DNA of 64,000 bases from Pseudovibrio sp947494035. Its GTDB lineage: Bacteria; Pseudomonadota; Alphaproteobacteria; Rhizobiales; Stappiaceae. The notes beneath the pieces were generated by a model, which worked only from the letters and a program-made list of their open reading frames with translations, searched no databases and was not told where the DNA came from. The stretch spans positions 5,378 to 69,377 of the forward strand of contig CANLTN010000023.1 in assembly GCA_947494035.1 (NCBI GenBank), read 5' to 3'. Positions 1 through 8,974 of this stretch are shown here, one piece after another (position 1 is the first letter of the stretch; each line of letters opens with the position of its first letter). The translations under genes were made by a program, and so were the position numbers.

Positions 1-141
1 GACTTAGGGATACCTCTAATATCTCTTGCTCCATTAAAACTACCAGTGTATGCAGCCGAGAATGTACCAAGGGAACTTGCTGAGATACCGGCCATAGAAA
101 CAACCCCAGTCGAGCCGTTTAAATGGCAAGATCAAAACTAA
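1..141 (+). CDS. C-terminal tail of a truncated gene, possibly pyrE
   Basis: An open frame enters from the left edge and ends at TAA 139-141, giving 46 residues. The tail contains LPVYAAENVPRELAEIPAIE. A similar 'PVY..e.lP.eLa.IPA' ending is one I associate with some alphaproteobacterial orotate phosphoribosyltransferases, and pyrE can lie upstream of the DUF2062-acpS block in Rhizobiales, but this is recall and context rather than a motif match. The frame is in the same direction as, and 20 bp before, the DUF2062 gene. The catalytic region lies outside the window, so identity is uncertain. Confidence 0.4.
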   Translation, partial: DLGIPLISLAPLKLPVYAAENVPRELAEIPAIETTPVEPFKWQDQN

Positions 142-160
142 GCAAAGCACTTGACCCAAA

Positions 161-745
161 ATGATTTTTAAACGGCGGGACAAACCAACGAGAATAGAAC
201 GTATCCGCATAGCTGTGTGGCCGCGCCATAGCTGGTCTCGCTCCTTCAGGTACTTCTCAAAACGTGTTCTCCGCCTTTCAGCCAGCCCAAGAAAGATTGC
301 AGCAGGCTTTGCCGCAGGCGCCGCAGCTTCATTCACACCCTTCCTTGGCTTTCATTTTATTCTCAGCTTCATACTGGCCTACATCTTACGCGGGAACTTT
401 CTTGCAGCCGCATTGGGCACCGCCGTCGGCAATCCCCTTACCTTCCCGTTCATCTGGGCCAGCACATACAAGATTGGCCTTTACATCCTCGATCAGGAAG
501 ACAAGCCCCTACCAGATCTCAGTGACCATCTGGACCATTCCATGTTGTCACAGTCTCTGGACACGATTTGGCCAATCCTAAAGCCCATGCTGATCGGCTC
601 GATTCCGCTGGGTCTGGCTGTCGGCATCTTTTTCTATTTTGTTGTGCTCGGTTCCGTATCAACCTATCAAAAAGCCCGGCATCACCGCTTTCGCATGAAA
701 AGAAAGCTGGTAGAGAAAAACAGAAGAAAAAATAAGGGCAAGTAA
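161..745 (+). CDS. DUF2062 family inner-membrane protein
   Basis: The 194-residue protein has a basic N terminus followed by hydrophobic segments at about residues 45-75, 80-105 and 145-170, and a very basic C-terminal tail rich in K/R. The segment with FAAGAAASFTPFLGFHF and GTAVGNPLTFPFIW is the DUF2062 signature (an RxxxSxAxGxxxGxxPxxG-like core, then GNPxTxxP). The biochemical role of the family is unknown. It is found next to acpS in many alphaproteobacteria, and here it lies in the same orientation 152 bp upstream of acpS. ATG 161 is the first in-frame start. Confidence 0.85.
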   Translation: MIFKRRDKPTRIERIRIAVWPRHSWSRSFRYFSKRVLRLSASPRKIAAGFAAGAAASFTPFLGFHFILSFILAYILRGNFLAAALGTAVGNPLTFPFIWASTYKIGLYILDQEDKPLPDLSDHLDHSMLSQSLDTIWPILKPMLIGSIPLGLAVGIFFYFVVLGSVSTYQKARHHRFRMKRKLVEKNRRKNKGK

Positions 746-897
746 CGCGAACCGATGACTGGGTTCTTGGCGATGAGCAAACCAACAGAACGTGCGGCCC
801 GCCTCCTTTTTTGAACGAAGCACCTGAACAACCAACTCTGAAGGCTTGAGACATGTAGGTTCACAGGCCAATATGTCCGTGAGACAACGAGGCACAG

Positions 898-1317
898 ATG
901 ATTATTGGCATTGGCAGCGATCTAAGCGATATCCGCAGAATTGAAAAAACGCTTTCGCGGTTTCCTGATCGTTTCACACAACGCGTCTTCACCGAGATTG
1001 AGCGGGCAAAAGCCGAAAGTCGCGCCAACAAGGCTGCAACCTATGCAAAACGCTTTGCGGCCAAGGAAGCCTGCTCCAAAGCTTTGGGCACAGGTCTATC
1101 CATGGGCGTTGCCTGGAAAGAAATGGGCGTGGTGAACCTGCCAAGCGGTAAACCGACCATACATCTGACTGGCGGCGCGAAAGAAAGACTGGATAAACTT
1201 ATACCAAATGGCTTTGTGCCACGAATTGACCTTACAATTACCGATGATTACCCACTAGCACAGGCATTTGTTGTCATTTCAGCGTGGCCAGAGGACTGGC
1301 CCGGCCTCGAAGCGTGA
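898..1317 (+). CDS. acpS: Holo-[acyl-carrier-protein] synthase
   Basis: This 139-residue enzyme transfers 4'-phosphopantetheine from CoA to the conserved serine of acyl carrier protein, activating it for fatty-acid synthesis in the cytosol. The N terminus MIIGIGSDLSDIRRIE carries the Mg-binding Asp of the family, and the second motif is KRFAAKEACSKALGTG (about residues 56-71), which holds the catalytic Glu/Lys. Length is slightly above the usual 120-135. GAGG lies just upstream of ATG 898. The order acpS-lepB-rnc-era is conserved in alphaproteobacteria. Confidence 0.96.
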   Translation: MIIGIGSDLSDIRRIEKTLSRFPDRFTQRVFTEIERAKAESRANKAATYAKRFAAKEACSKALGTGLSMGVAWKEMGVVNLPSGKPTIHLTGGAKERLDKLIPNGFVPRIDLTITDDYPLAQAFVVISAWPEDWPGLEA

Positions 1318-1461
1318 AAACGTAAATGAACTGGATTGCAGAAGTGGCCTTGAACCGCTAATAGATCCACCTATGTGAATATAATTGTCGGGGACTGACT
1401 CGCCTTACAAAAGTGACGGGCACTAGGCCGAGCGAGTATTCTCTTACCACGAAGGATGAAC

Positions 1462-2211
1462 ATGAGCCAATCCAAAGAAAAGGAGCAGGAAGGCGGCGTA
1501 TACGAGACCATTAAGGTCATCGCCCAAGCTCTTCTGCTCGCTCTGGTTGTTAGAACACTTCTTTTTCAGCCATTTTTTATTCCTTCGGGCTCCATGAAAG
1601 ACACTTTGCTGATTGGTGACTACCTTTTTGTCTCCAAATACAGCTATGGCTACTCAAAGTACTCTTTCCCGTTTGGTCTGGCACCGTTTGATGGTCGCGT
1701 CTGGAGCTCTACTCCCGAACGCGGCGATGTTGCAGTCTTCAAGCTCCCGACAGACACCTCGATTGACTATATTAAACGTGTCATTGGCTTGCCGGGTGAT
1801 GAAATTCAGATGATCGACGGTATTCTGCACATCAACGGTGAACCTGTTGAGCGCAGACGTATTGACGACTACATCGAGAAAGACAGCTACGGCAACATCC
1901 AACAGGTTCCGCGCTACGTTGAGACGCTTCCAAATGGCGTGAGTTATCAGACCCTCGATCTCACAACCAACGGCCCGCTGGACAACACGGGTGTTTATCA
2001 CGTACCAGCAGGCCACTACTTCATGATGGGTGATAACCGGGACAACTCGCAGGACAGTCGCGTTACGTCCCTCGTGGGCTATGTCCCATTCGAGAACTTC
2101 ATGGGCCGCGCTGAAATTATCTTCTTCTCAATCGAAGATAATCAACCTGCATGGATGTTCTGGAAATGGCCTTGGAGCGTCCGCTGGGATAGAATTGGCG
2201 ACCTGCTCTAA
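1462..2211 (+). CDS. lepB: Signal peptidase I
   Basis: Inner-membrane serine protease that removes signal peptides from Sec- and Tat-exported proteins. One N-terminal transmembrane segment (about residues 18-35) precedes the catalytic-Ser motif PSGSM. The catalytic Lys lies in DYIKRVIGLPGD, and the box MGDNRDNSQDSR is the family's conserved substrate-site motif. I place the start at ATG 1462 (MSQSKEKE), not ATG 1456, because the Shine-Dalgarno GAAGG at 1451-1455 is 6 nt from 1462 but abuts 1456. The protein is 249 residues, a normal length. It lies downstream of acpS and upstream of rnc. Confidence 0.96.
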   Translation: MSQSKEKEQEGGVYETIKVIAQALLLALVVRTLLFQPFFIPSGSMKDTLLIGDYLFVSKYSYGYSKYSFPFGLAPFDGRVWSSTPERGDVAVFKLPTDTSIDYIKRVIGLPGDEIQMIDGILHINGEPVERRRIDDYIEKDSYGNIQQVPRYVETLPNGVSYQTLDLTTNGPLDNTGVYHVPAGHYFMMGDNRDNSQDSRVTSLVGYVPFENFMGRAEIIFFSIEDNQPAWMFWKWPWSVRWDRIGDLL

Positions 2212-2268
2212 AGAGCTTCGCCCCCCTTAGGGGTTTCCGGTTTACGGAAAATCGCATAATTACATTTG

Positions 2269-2307
2269 AAGCAGTTTGGGTGATCCTAATAATCACCCAA
2301 ACTGCTT
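2269..2307 (+). terminator. Long hairpin between lepB and rnc
   Basis: A perfect 16-bp inverted repeat (AAGCAGTTTGGGTGAT at 2269-2284, complement at 2292-2307) with a 7-nt loop, followed by TCTT only. It could be a terminator/attenuator for the lepB transcript or an RNA-processing stem. RNase III cleaves long duplexes and its gene begins 43 bp downstream, so autoregulatory cleavage of the rnc leader is possible, as known for E. coli rnc. Confidence 0.6.
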
Positions 2308-2349
2308 TCTTAAGTCTGCAAAGCAGTCTTCAAAGGAATTAGCCGGAAT

Positions 2350-3057
2350 ATGGGCAAAAGAAAAAGACCGGTATCAGACGCAGCTCTAGAAGAGCGCATT
2401 GGCTACACGTTCACCAACAAGGAACTCCTTGTCCGGGCGCTTACCCACGCCAGCGCACTTCCCGTGGCAAAGGCCTCCCTGCACTCTTATCAACGTCTGG
2501 AGTTTCTGGGCGACCGCGTTCTCGGCCTTGCCATTGCAACAATGCTGGAAGAAAACTTCCCCAAAGCAGATGAAGGGGAGCTTGCTCGCCGCCTCAACCA
2601 ACTTGTAAAGCGCGAGACATGCGCTGAGGTTTCCAAGGCAATCGGCATTGGCCAATACATGCGCGTTGGTGAAGCGGAAGCACACACCGGCGGGCGAACT
2701 AAAACCGCAATTCTTGCAGACATGTGTGAGAGCCTGATTGCAGCAATTTACCTTGATAGCGGATTTGAAGAGGCCGAAAGCTTCATCAAACGCTATTTTG
2801 CTGACAGAATGGTATCCTACACAGGCCCGTTGCGAGATGCCAAAACAACTCTTCAGGAGTGGGCGCAGTCCAAAGGACGTCCTACCCCGCATTACGAAAC
2901 AATTGCTCGCAGTGGTCCCGACCATGCCCCGATCTTCAAGATCCGCGTAAATGTGGAAGGCGTTGATCCCGGTGAAGCTGTCGGAAGCTCAAAGCGCATT
3001 GCAGAACAGTCCGCTGCCGAGAACATCCTGCGCCGCGAAGGCGTATGGAGCGAATAG
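2350..3057 (+). CDS. rnc: Ribonuclease III
   Basis: Double-strand-specific endoribonuclease for rRNA processing and mRNA decay. The RNase III signature YQRLEFLGDRVLGLAIA is at about residues 47-63, and the acidic second metal-binding segment ILADMCESLIAAIYLD follows. A C-terminal double-stranded-RNA-binding domain runs from about residue 155 (DAKTTLQEWAQSKG...) to the end (...SSKRIAEQSAAENIL). The 235-residue length is typical. The stop is followed 8 bp later by the era start, the usual rnc-era coupling. Confidence 0.97.
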   Translation: MGKRKRPVSDAALEERIGYTFTNKELLVRALTHASALPVAKASLHSYQRLEFLGDRVLGLAIATMLEENFPKADEGELARRLNQLVKRETCAEVSKAIGIGQYMRVGEAEAHTGGRTKTAILADMCESLIAAIYLDSGFEEAESFIKRYFADRMVSYTGPLRDAKTTLQEWAQSKGRPTPHYETIARSGPDHAPIFKIRVNVEGVDPGEAVGSSKRIAEQSAAENILRREGVWSE

Positions 3058-3064
3058 GTCTTAA

Positions 3065-4024
3065 ATGAACGACGAAAACAACAACAATGACCTGCCAGAG
3101 GGCATGAACTTCAACCTCGGCAAACTCAACGAAAACACACGCGCTGGCTTTGTCGCGTTGATTGGCGCGCCAAATGCGGGCAAGTCGACGCTACTGAACC
3201 AGTTGGTTGGCACAAAAGTTTCAATCGTCACCCACAAGGTGCAAACAACCCGTGCAATCGTACGCGGTGTTGCCATTGAAGACGATAGCCAGGTTATCTT
3301 CGTTGACACCCCAGGTATCTTCCGCCCGAAACGCCGTCTGGACCGCGCAATGGTCGACACAGCGTGGGGCGGCGCAAAGGATGCTGATGTGGTTGCCGTT
3401 CTCATTGACGCAAAGAAAGGCATCAATGAATCCGTCGAGCGCATCCTGAACGAGCTGGAGCATATCAAACTCCCGAAGGTTCTGATCCTCAACAAGATCG
3501 ACATCACCAAGCGTGAACAGCTCTTGGCACTGGCCGCAAAGGCCAACGAATACACCAAGTTCGACCAGACCTTCATGGTCTCCGCGATCAATGGCTCCGG
3601 CACCAAGGACATATTGAAGTACTTTGCCGACCAGATGCCAAAGGGCCCATGGCTCTATCCGGAAGATCAGGCCTCCGACATTCCTCTGCGGATGCTGGCC
3701 GCTGAAATCACCCGCGAGAAGCTGTACCTGCGTCTCCATGAGGAACTGCCTTACATCTCCACTGTCGAAACTGACAAATGGGAAGACAAGAAGGACGGCT
3801 CTGTCCGCATCGAGCAAACGATCTTCGTTGAGCGTGACAGCCAGAAGTCAATCGTTCTGGGCAAGAACGGCCAGACCATCAAGGCCATCTCGAAAGCTGC
3901 CCGCGAGGAGCTTTCCGAAGCTTTTGAGACAACGATCCATCTCTTTGTGTTTGTGAAAGTGCGTGAAAACTGGTCTGATGATCCAGAACGCTATCGCAAC
4001 ATGGGACTGGACTTCCCGCATTAG
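3065..4024 (+). CDS. era: GTPase Era
   Basis: Essential Ras-like GTPase that binds 16S rRNA and assists 30S maturation. Motifs in order: G1 GAPNAGKST (about residues 34-42), G2 region QTTRAIVRG, G3 VDTPG, and G4 NKID. The KH RNA-binding domain occupies the C terminus (ERDSQKSIVLGKNGQTIKAI). At 319 residues it is slightly longer than E. coli Era because of an N-terminal Asn-rich extension. It starts 7 bp after rnc and is followed 8 bp later by recO. Confidence 0.97.
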   Translation: MNDENNNNDLPEGMNFNLGKLNENTRAGFVALIGAPNAGKSTLLNQLVGTKVSIVTHKVQTTRAIVRGVAIEDDSQVIFVDTPGIFRPKRRLDRAMVDTAWGGAKDADVVAVLIDAKKGINESVERILNELEHIKLPKVLILNKIDITKREQLLALAAKANEYTKFDQTFMVSAINGSGTKDILKYFADQMPKGPWLYPEDQASDIPLRMLAAEITREKLYLRLHEELPYISTVETDKWEDKKDGSVRIEQTIFVERDSQKSIVLGKNGQTIKAISKAAREELSEAFETTIHLFVFVKVRENWSDDPERYRNMGLDFPH

Positions 4025-4032
4025 GCAACACC

Positions 4033-4794
4033 ATGCAGTGGCAGGCAGAAGGCATCGTCATTGGAACGCGCAAGCAGGGTGAAAACAACATCCTGCTTGA
4101 GGTTCTGACACCGGACAAAGGCCGCTGCCTGGGACTGGTTCGCGGCGGCAGATCCCGCCGCCAGCAACCTGCCCTCCAACTTGGCAACCACCTCAATCTT
4201 ACCTGGCGCGCCCGGCTGGACGAGCATCTGGGCTTTTTCACCGTTGAGCCCGTACAATTACGCGCCGCTCACCTCATGCAAACCGCTCGCGCCATTCACG
4301 GCCTGCAAAGCCTGTGCGCGCAGATCCGCCTTTTGCCTGAGCGCGATCCCCATCCAAATCTGTTTCATGCACTGGACGTTATCCTCGACCATCTGGAAGA
4401 CCCACGAATTGGCGCAGCCCTTGTGCTTCGTTTCGAACTGGAGCTGCTCAACGAGCTTGGTTTCGGTCTGGACCTGTCGGCGTGCGCCGCCACAGGAACA
4501 AACGATGAGCTGGATTGGGTTTCTCCAAAATCTGGCCGTGCCGTCTGCAAGACAGCTGGCCAACCCTATGCCAGCAAACTCCTGACACTGCCAGAGTTTA
4601 TGAAAACGCCGCAATTACGCCTCTCACAGGGCGTTCAGATTTCGCAGGATGATATGGAGGCAGGCTTTTCTCTGACCGGCTACTTTCTGTTCAGATACAT
4701 TTACGAGCCGCGCGGCATCCCATGGCCACCTGCACGAGATAGCTATATCACCGCCCTCAAAAAAGACTTCGCTGATCTGGCAGACGAATATTGA
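4033..4794 (+). CDS. recO: DNA repair protein RecO
   Basis: RecF-pathway recombination mediator that helps load RecA on SSB-coated DNA. The N-terminal OB-fold begins MQWQAEGIVIGTRKQGENN and contains the characteristic LGLVRGGRSRR patch. A helical C-terminal domain follows (LRFELELLNELGFGLDLSACA). The length of 253 residues fits alphaproteobacterial RecO. It lies 8 bp downstream of era, so lepB-rnc-era-recO is very likely one transcription unit. Confidence 0.93.
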   Translation: MQWQAEGIVIGTRKQGENNILLEVLTPDKGRCLGLVRGGRSRRQQPALQLGNHLNLTWRARLDEHLGFFTVEPVQLRAAHLMQTARAIHGLQSLCAQIRLLPERDPHPNLFHALDVILDHLEDPRIGAALVLRFELELLNELGFGLDLSACAATGTNDELDWVSPKSGRAVCKTAGQPYASKLLTLPEFMKTPQLRLSQGVQISQDDMEAGFSLTGYFLFRYIYEPRGIPWPPARDSYITALKKDFADLADEY

Positions 4795-4803
4795 AGAACT
4801 TCG

Positions 4804-5115
4804 TCAATTCCCTTGAGGACCATTCCCGCCCGGCAAAATAATAACCGGACCAGTACTACGTCCTGCAAGCGGCACATACCGCTTTGTCGGAGGTGCCACA
4901 TAAGGGTGTTGATCCTCTGGTGGTGGCTGAAACCAGCTTGGCCGCACGCCCGGAGCAACCCACGTCTCACCCTGCCTGCTACCAACCTGAGGGGCAGTTT
5001 GCTCATAGGGCGTGTCCTGAGACACGCTCCGGTCAAAATCAGCAGCATGACTGCACGACAAAACCGCAACCAAACCGCATGTCAGCGTAAAACCCTTCAC
5101 CACTAAACTTTGCAT
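4804..5115 (-). CDS. Small proline-rich exported protein of unknown function
   Basis: I do not recognise a family. From Met at 5115 the protein is about 103 residues, with a signal-peptide-like N terminus (MQSLVVKGFTLTCGLVAVLSC followed by SHAADF), a possible lipobox around VLSC, then a Pro/Gly-rich tail (APGVRPSWFQPPPEDQ). The start at 5115 is chosen over the longer frame because a purine-rich GGGAGAAAAGG lies just upstream. It is convergent with recO, with stops 10 bp apart, and divergent from parC. Confidence 0.5.
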   Translation of the reverse strand: MQSLVVKGFTLTCGLVAVLSCSHAADFDRSVSQDTPYEQTAPQVGSRQGETWVAPGVRPSWFQPPPEDQHPYVAPPTKRYVPLAGRSTGPVIILPGGNGPQGN

Positions 5116-5415
5116 TGCAAACACCTTTTCTCCCGGCCTGCAGCAACATGTAGCTTTCTGCACGCCCTAGACTACCCCAACGAGAATCAGGTCCTCTTAA
5201 GTCATTTTGGAAAATTCGAGCAATCCCTGAGGCCGGTTTTCGCCTCCACTGTTTGCAGTTGCTTGCACGGAATTAAGTATTCGCAGCAATGTATCACAGA
5301 ACACGCCTCTTTCACCGCGATACAAACCTTTAAAAAGCGCTGTTTTCTGAGGATTTCATAGGCAGGTTGAAGCGAGACCATGGACAGAACAAGCCAAGAA
5401 CGATAACCAAGTGTC

Positions 5416-7668
5416 ATGGGACAAGAAGTGAGCGGCCATGATGGCCCGGAAACAATCGATCTTAAAGGTGCTTTGGAAGAGCGTTACCTCAGCTACGCTC
5501 TGACGACCATCATGCATCGCGCTCTACCAGATGTGCGCGATGGCTTGAAACCGGTGCACCGTCGTATTCTCTATGGCATGCGCCTGTTAAAGCTCGATCC
5601 AAATCAGGGCTTCAAGAAGTGCGCGCGCGTTGTCGGTGACGTCATGGGTAAATACCACCCGCACGGTGACGCTGCCATTTACGACGCCCTTGTCCGCCTC
5701 GCTCAAGACTTCTCCGTTCGCTATCCGATGGTGGATGGTCAGGGCAACTTCGGTAACATCGACGGCGATAGCGCCGCAGCCATGCGTTACACCGAAGCCC
5801 GCATGACCGATGTGGCCACCCGTATTCTGGATGGCCTCAACGAAAACGCTGTCGACTTCCGCGAAACCTACGATGGTCTGGACTCAGAGCCCGTTGTCCT
5901 TCCGGGCAGTTTTCCGAACCTTCTGGCAAACGGCTCCACTGGCATTGCAGTGGGCATGGCGACTTCCATCCCGCCGCACAACGCTTATGAGCTTTGCAAC
6001 GCCTGTCAGCTTCTGATCTCAAAACCGGATGCAGAAGTCGAAGAGTTGCTTGAGCACATCAAGGGCCCAGACTTCCCGACTGGCGGTACCATCGTCAACG
6101 ATAACGGCTCCATTCTGGAAGCCTATAAGACGGGCCGTGGCAGCTTCCGCACCCGTGCCAAATGGCACAAGGAAGAAGGCGCACGCGGCACCTACAACAT
6201 TGTCGTCACCGAAATTCCATACCTCGTTCAAAAGTCCCGTCTGATCGAGAAAATCGCTGAACTCCTGATGGCACGCAAACTGCCGTTACTGGATGATGTT
6301 CGCGATGAATCTGCTGAAGACGTGCGCGTGGTTCTGGTGCCACGAAACAAGAACGTCGACCCTGAACTTCTCATGGCTTCCCTGTTCAAGCTGACGGATC
6401 TGGAAAACAGATTCTCGCTGAACATGAACGTCCTATCCAAAGGCGTCGTGCCAAAAGTCATGAGCCTGAAGGACGTCTTGAAGGAGTGGCTTGAGCACCA
6501 GAAAGAAGTTCTGGTTCGACGCTCCAACCACAGACTGGACCAGATCAACCACCGTCTTGAGGTTCTGGAAGGCTATCTGATTGCCTACCTGAACATCGAC
6601 GAAGTCATCCGCATCATCCGTGAAGAGGACGATGCCAAGGCCTCTCTCATTCAGGCCTTCGAGCTGACAGACGTTCAGGCCGAAGCAATCCTGAACATGC
6701 GCCTGCGCTCCTTGCGCAAGCTCGAAGAATTCGAGATCAGAAAAGAACACGACAAGCTCTCCAAGGAAAAAGCAGGTCTAGAGTCCCTCCTCGCCTCCGA
6801 AAAGAAGCAGTGGAATCGCGTTTCAAAACAGGTTGGCGAAATCGGCAAGGCCTATGGTCCTGAGACTGAAATCGGCGCACGCAGGACTGACTTCAGCACT
6901 GCCACAGACCATGATCTGGAAGAGATTCATCAGGCCATGATCGAGAAGGAACCAATCACGGTTGTTATCTCACGGAAAGGCTGGATCAGAACTCTCAAGG
7001 GCCATGTTCAGGATGTGAGCAACCTCATCTTTAAGCAAGGCGACGAGCTGCACCTGTCCTTCCACGCAGAAACCACCAGCAAGATCCTGATTTTCACCAG
7101 CGGTGGTAAGTTCTATACTCTTGGCGCAGACAAGCTGCCGGGCGGTCGCGGCCACGGTGAGCCAATCCGTCTGATGCTGGATATGGACGAGACGCAAGAA
7201 ATCATCAGCGCCTTTGTACATGATCCAGAGCGCAAACTCCTTATGTCCACCGACGGAGCATATGGCTTTGTGGTTCAGGAAAAAGATGTGGTCGCCAACA
7301 CCCGCAAGGGGAAACAGGTACTCAACGTGACAGCCCCAGCAAAGGCAGTCCTGTGCGTACCGGCTTCTGGAGACTATGTAGCTGTAATCGGCCACAACAG
7401 AAAACTCCTCACCTTCCCGCTTGCGCAAATTGCAGTGATGACAAGAGGCCGGGGCGTACGCTTGCAACGCTACAGAGACGGCGGCATCTCCGACATAAAA
7501 ACCTTCAATTCAGAAGACGGCCTCACTTGGACCGACACATCAGGACGCACCTTCAAGCGCACACTGGAAGAACTTCAGGATTGGCGCGGGGACCGTGGTC
7601 AAGCCGGCCGACTACCACCAAACGGCTTCCCAAGAACCAACAAGTTTGGTGGAAATTCAATGAGTTAA
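5416..7668 (+). CDS. parC: DNA topoisomerase IV subunit A
   Basis: Type IIA topoisomerase subunit that breaks and rejoins DNA to decatenate chromosomes; works as ParC2ParE2. The winged-helix/tower region holds HPHGDAAIYDALVRLAQDF, and the catalytic Tyr is Y125 in AAMRYTEARM. A coiled coil is predicted around residues 420-475 and the C-terminal beta-pinwheel covers roughly 500-740. At 750 residues it has the ParC rather than GyrA length. The position equal to E. coli ParC Ser80 is Ala86. No clear Shine-Dalgarno precedes ATG 5416, so a nearby alternative start is possible. A strong terminator follows. Confidence 0.96.
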   Translation: MGQEVSGHDGPETIDLKGALEERYLSYALTTIMHRALPDVRDGLKPVHRRILYGMRLLKLDPNQGFKKCARVVGDVMGKYHPHGDAAIYDALVRLAQDFSVRYPMVDGQGNFGNIDGDSAAAMRYTEARMTDVATRILDGLNENAVDFRETYDGLDSEPVVLPGSFPNLLANGSTGIAVGMATSIPPHNAYELCNACQLLISKPDAEVEELLEHIKGPDFPTGGTIVNDNGSILEAYKTGRGSFRTRAKWHKEEGARGTYNIVVTEIPYLVQKSRLIEKIAELLMARKLPLLDDVRDESAEDVRVVLVPRNKNVDPELLMASLFKLTDLENRFSLNMNVLSKGVVPKVMSLKDVLKEWLEHQKEVLVRRSNHRLDQINHRLEVLEGYLIAYLNIDEVIRIIREEDDAKASLIQAFELTDVQAEAILNMRLRSLRKLEEFEIRKEHDKLSKEKAGLESLLASEKKQWNRVSKQVGEIGKAYGPETEIGARRTDFSTATDHDLEEIHQAMIEKEPITVVISRKGWIRTLKGHVQDVSNLIFKQGDELHLSFHAETTSKILIFTSGGKFYTLGADKLPGGRGHGEPIRLMLDMDETQEIISAFVHDPERKLLMSTDGAYGFVVQEKDVVANTRKGKQVLNVTAPAKAVLCVPASGDYVAVIGHNRKLLTFPLAQIAVMTRGRGVRLQRYRDGGISDIKTFNSEDGLTWTDTSGRTFKRTLEELQDWRGDRGQAGRLPPNGFPRTNKFGGNSMS

Positions 7669-7713
7669 GCGAAGGTTCGGAATCAACTTCTTCGCACTAT
7701 GCCGTATACCTAC

Positions 7714-7744
7714 AAAAAACAGAGCCTCACGGGCTCTGTTTTTT
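7714..7744 (+). terminator. Rho-independent terminator of parC
   Basis: A 13-bp stem AAAAAACAGAGCC / GGCTCTGTTTTTT with a 5-nt loop, ending in a T run. Because the A run on the left mirrors the T run, it can also act on the other strand and serve the convergent NTPase gene. Confidence 0.9.
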
Positions 7745-7777
7745 GTTTCAGTTGAATCTGTCTGTCAGAAAAAACTT

Positions 7778-8311
7778 CTAAGTATCTATAAACGCAGGAG
7801 ATCTAAACGGTAACAGCGCGAGATACAGAGTATCAACATAGGTAGAGGTGCGCGTCAGGCGTCCTGCTGTCAGCAACCCAACAGCACCGCCCTTTTGCTT
7901 GATATTGTCCGTACCATAGATCTCGTCAATCGCATGGCCAAGCTCCATACCGGAGCGGATCAGGTGCATCACCTTCTCTGGCAATGGCAGCAGCATTGAG
8001 CGGCTGGCCGAGACCTCTCCTTCACGAGAAATCACCACCATCCATGCAAAGGTGTAAGCCATCCCGTGCAGCACGCAAATACCGCCTTCTAGCCCAACGC
8101 CGAAATCCGCATCAGCCTCAGCTTCCAATGCGTTTTGCGCACGCATCACAGCACCCTGATGTGTTTCTTCGTCACTCATGGGCTGGTCAGGAACTCCGGA
8201 CGGAACAGTTGCAGAAACCAGTTCAATCTCGTCAGCAGGAAATTGCGCTCTGAACGCCTCAAGCGTTGCGTTTACCTTGACCGGATTCTGGGAGGCGACA
8301 ACAACTTTCAT
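7778..8311 (-). CDS. Inosine/xanthosine triphosphatase (YjjX/DUF84 family)
   Basis: House-cleaning NTPase that hydrolyses ITP/XTP to keep damaged purines out of nucleic acids. The N terminus MKVVVASQNPVKVNATLEAF is the family phosphate-binding strand-loop. Further family features are SGVPDQPMSDEETHQGAVMRAQNA and DFGVGLEGGI, holding metal-binding acidic residues. The length of 177 residues is typical of E. coli YjjX (about 170). It is the last gene of a - strand group with smpB and dapA. Confidence 0.88.
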   Translation of the reverse strand: MKVVVASQNPVKVNATLEAFRAQFPADEIELVSATVPSGVPDQPMSDEETHQGAVMRAQNALEAEADADFGVGLEGGICVLHGMAYTFAWMVVISREGEVSASRSMLLPLPEKVMHLIRSGMELGHAIDEIYGTDNIKQKGGAVGLLTAGRLTRTSTYVDTLYLALLPFRSPAFIDT

Positions 8312-8431
8312 GGAAAGACTCCTGATCAGTCACAGTGTCTCAGACATATCATCACAGAGAAAGTGAAGCCTCACATAAAGATAGGCCCGAGACAGAAGGC
8401 TGGAGCATCGCCAGCTTGATGTTGAAATGCT

Positions 8432-8908
8432 CTAGCGGTTCTTCAGCAGACGCTGCTTTTCGCGGTTCCAGTCACGCGTCTTTTCGGTCTGGCGTTTGTC
8501 ATGGGCCTTTTTACCCTTGGCAAGAGCCACTTCCATCTTGGCACGTCCATCTTCATTAAAGTAGATTCTGAGCGGCACTATGGTCTTGCCTTCTTTTTGA
8601 ACAGAAGCAAAAAGCTTGTTCAATTCGCGGCGGTGCATCAGCAGTTTGCGAGGACGGCGGGGCTCATGATTGAATCGGTTGCCCTGCGTGTATTCAGGAA
8701 TGTAGATGTTGTAGACCATCATCTCGCCCCGATACTCAGCAGCATAGCTTTCTGCAATGTTGCTCTTGCCTTGGCGAAGGGACTTTACTTCAGTCCCCTT
8801 CAGCTCAATGCCAGCCTCAAACACATCTTCAATCTCAAAGTTAAAACGGGCCTTCCGGTTTTCCGCAACAACCTTGCGCCCGGGAACGCCACCTTTTTTG
8901 GCAGCCAT
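8432..8908 (-). CDS. smpB: SsrA-binding protein SmpB
   Basis: Binds tmRNA and delivers it to stalled ribosomes for trans-translation. The OB-fold core includes NRKARFNFEIEDVFEAGIELKGTEVKSLRQG and the basic tail KKAHDKRQTEKTRDWNREKQR that occupies the mRNA channel. At 158 residues the length is normal. It lies 66 bp downstream of dapA on the same strand, with a terminator hairpin between, the usual dapA-smpB order in Rhizobiales. Confidence 0.97.
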   Translation of the reverse strand: MAAKKGGVPGRKVVAENRKARFNFEIEDVFEAGIELKGTEVKSLRQGKSNIAESYAAEYRGEMMVYNIYIPEYTQGNRFNHEPRRPRKLLMHRRELNKLFASVQKEGKTIVPLRIYFNEDGRAKMEVALAKGKKAHDKRQTEKTRDWNREKQRLLKNR

Positions 8909-8931
8909 TTCTTTTCCTTATATCACTCAAT

Positions 8932-8966
8932 AAAAAGCTCCGCGCACACTCCAAAAGGTGCGCGGA
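8932..8966 (-). terminator. Rho-independent terminator of dapA
   Basis: On the - strand the stem TCCGCGCAC/GTGCGCGGA (9 bp; + positions 8939-8947 and 8958-8966) is followed by GCTTTTTATT. It lies between the dapA stop and the smpB start, so smpB probably depends on read-through or its own promoter. Confidence 0.85.
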
Positions 8967-8974
8967 ACACTGGA

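Noticed and set aside
5641..5700. Quinolone-resistance mutation in ParC (Ala86)
   Set aside because: Ala at this position appears to be common in alphaproteobacterial ParC, so it is not evidence of a selected mutation.
8431..8460. Terminator after smpB
   Set aside because: Only a weak 6-bp GAGCAT/ATGCTC pairing without a T run.
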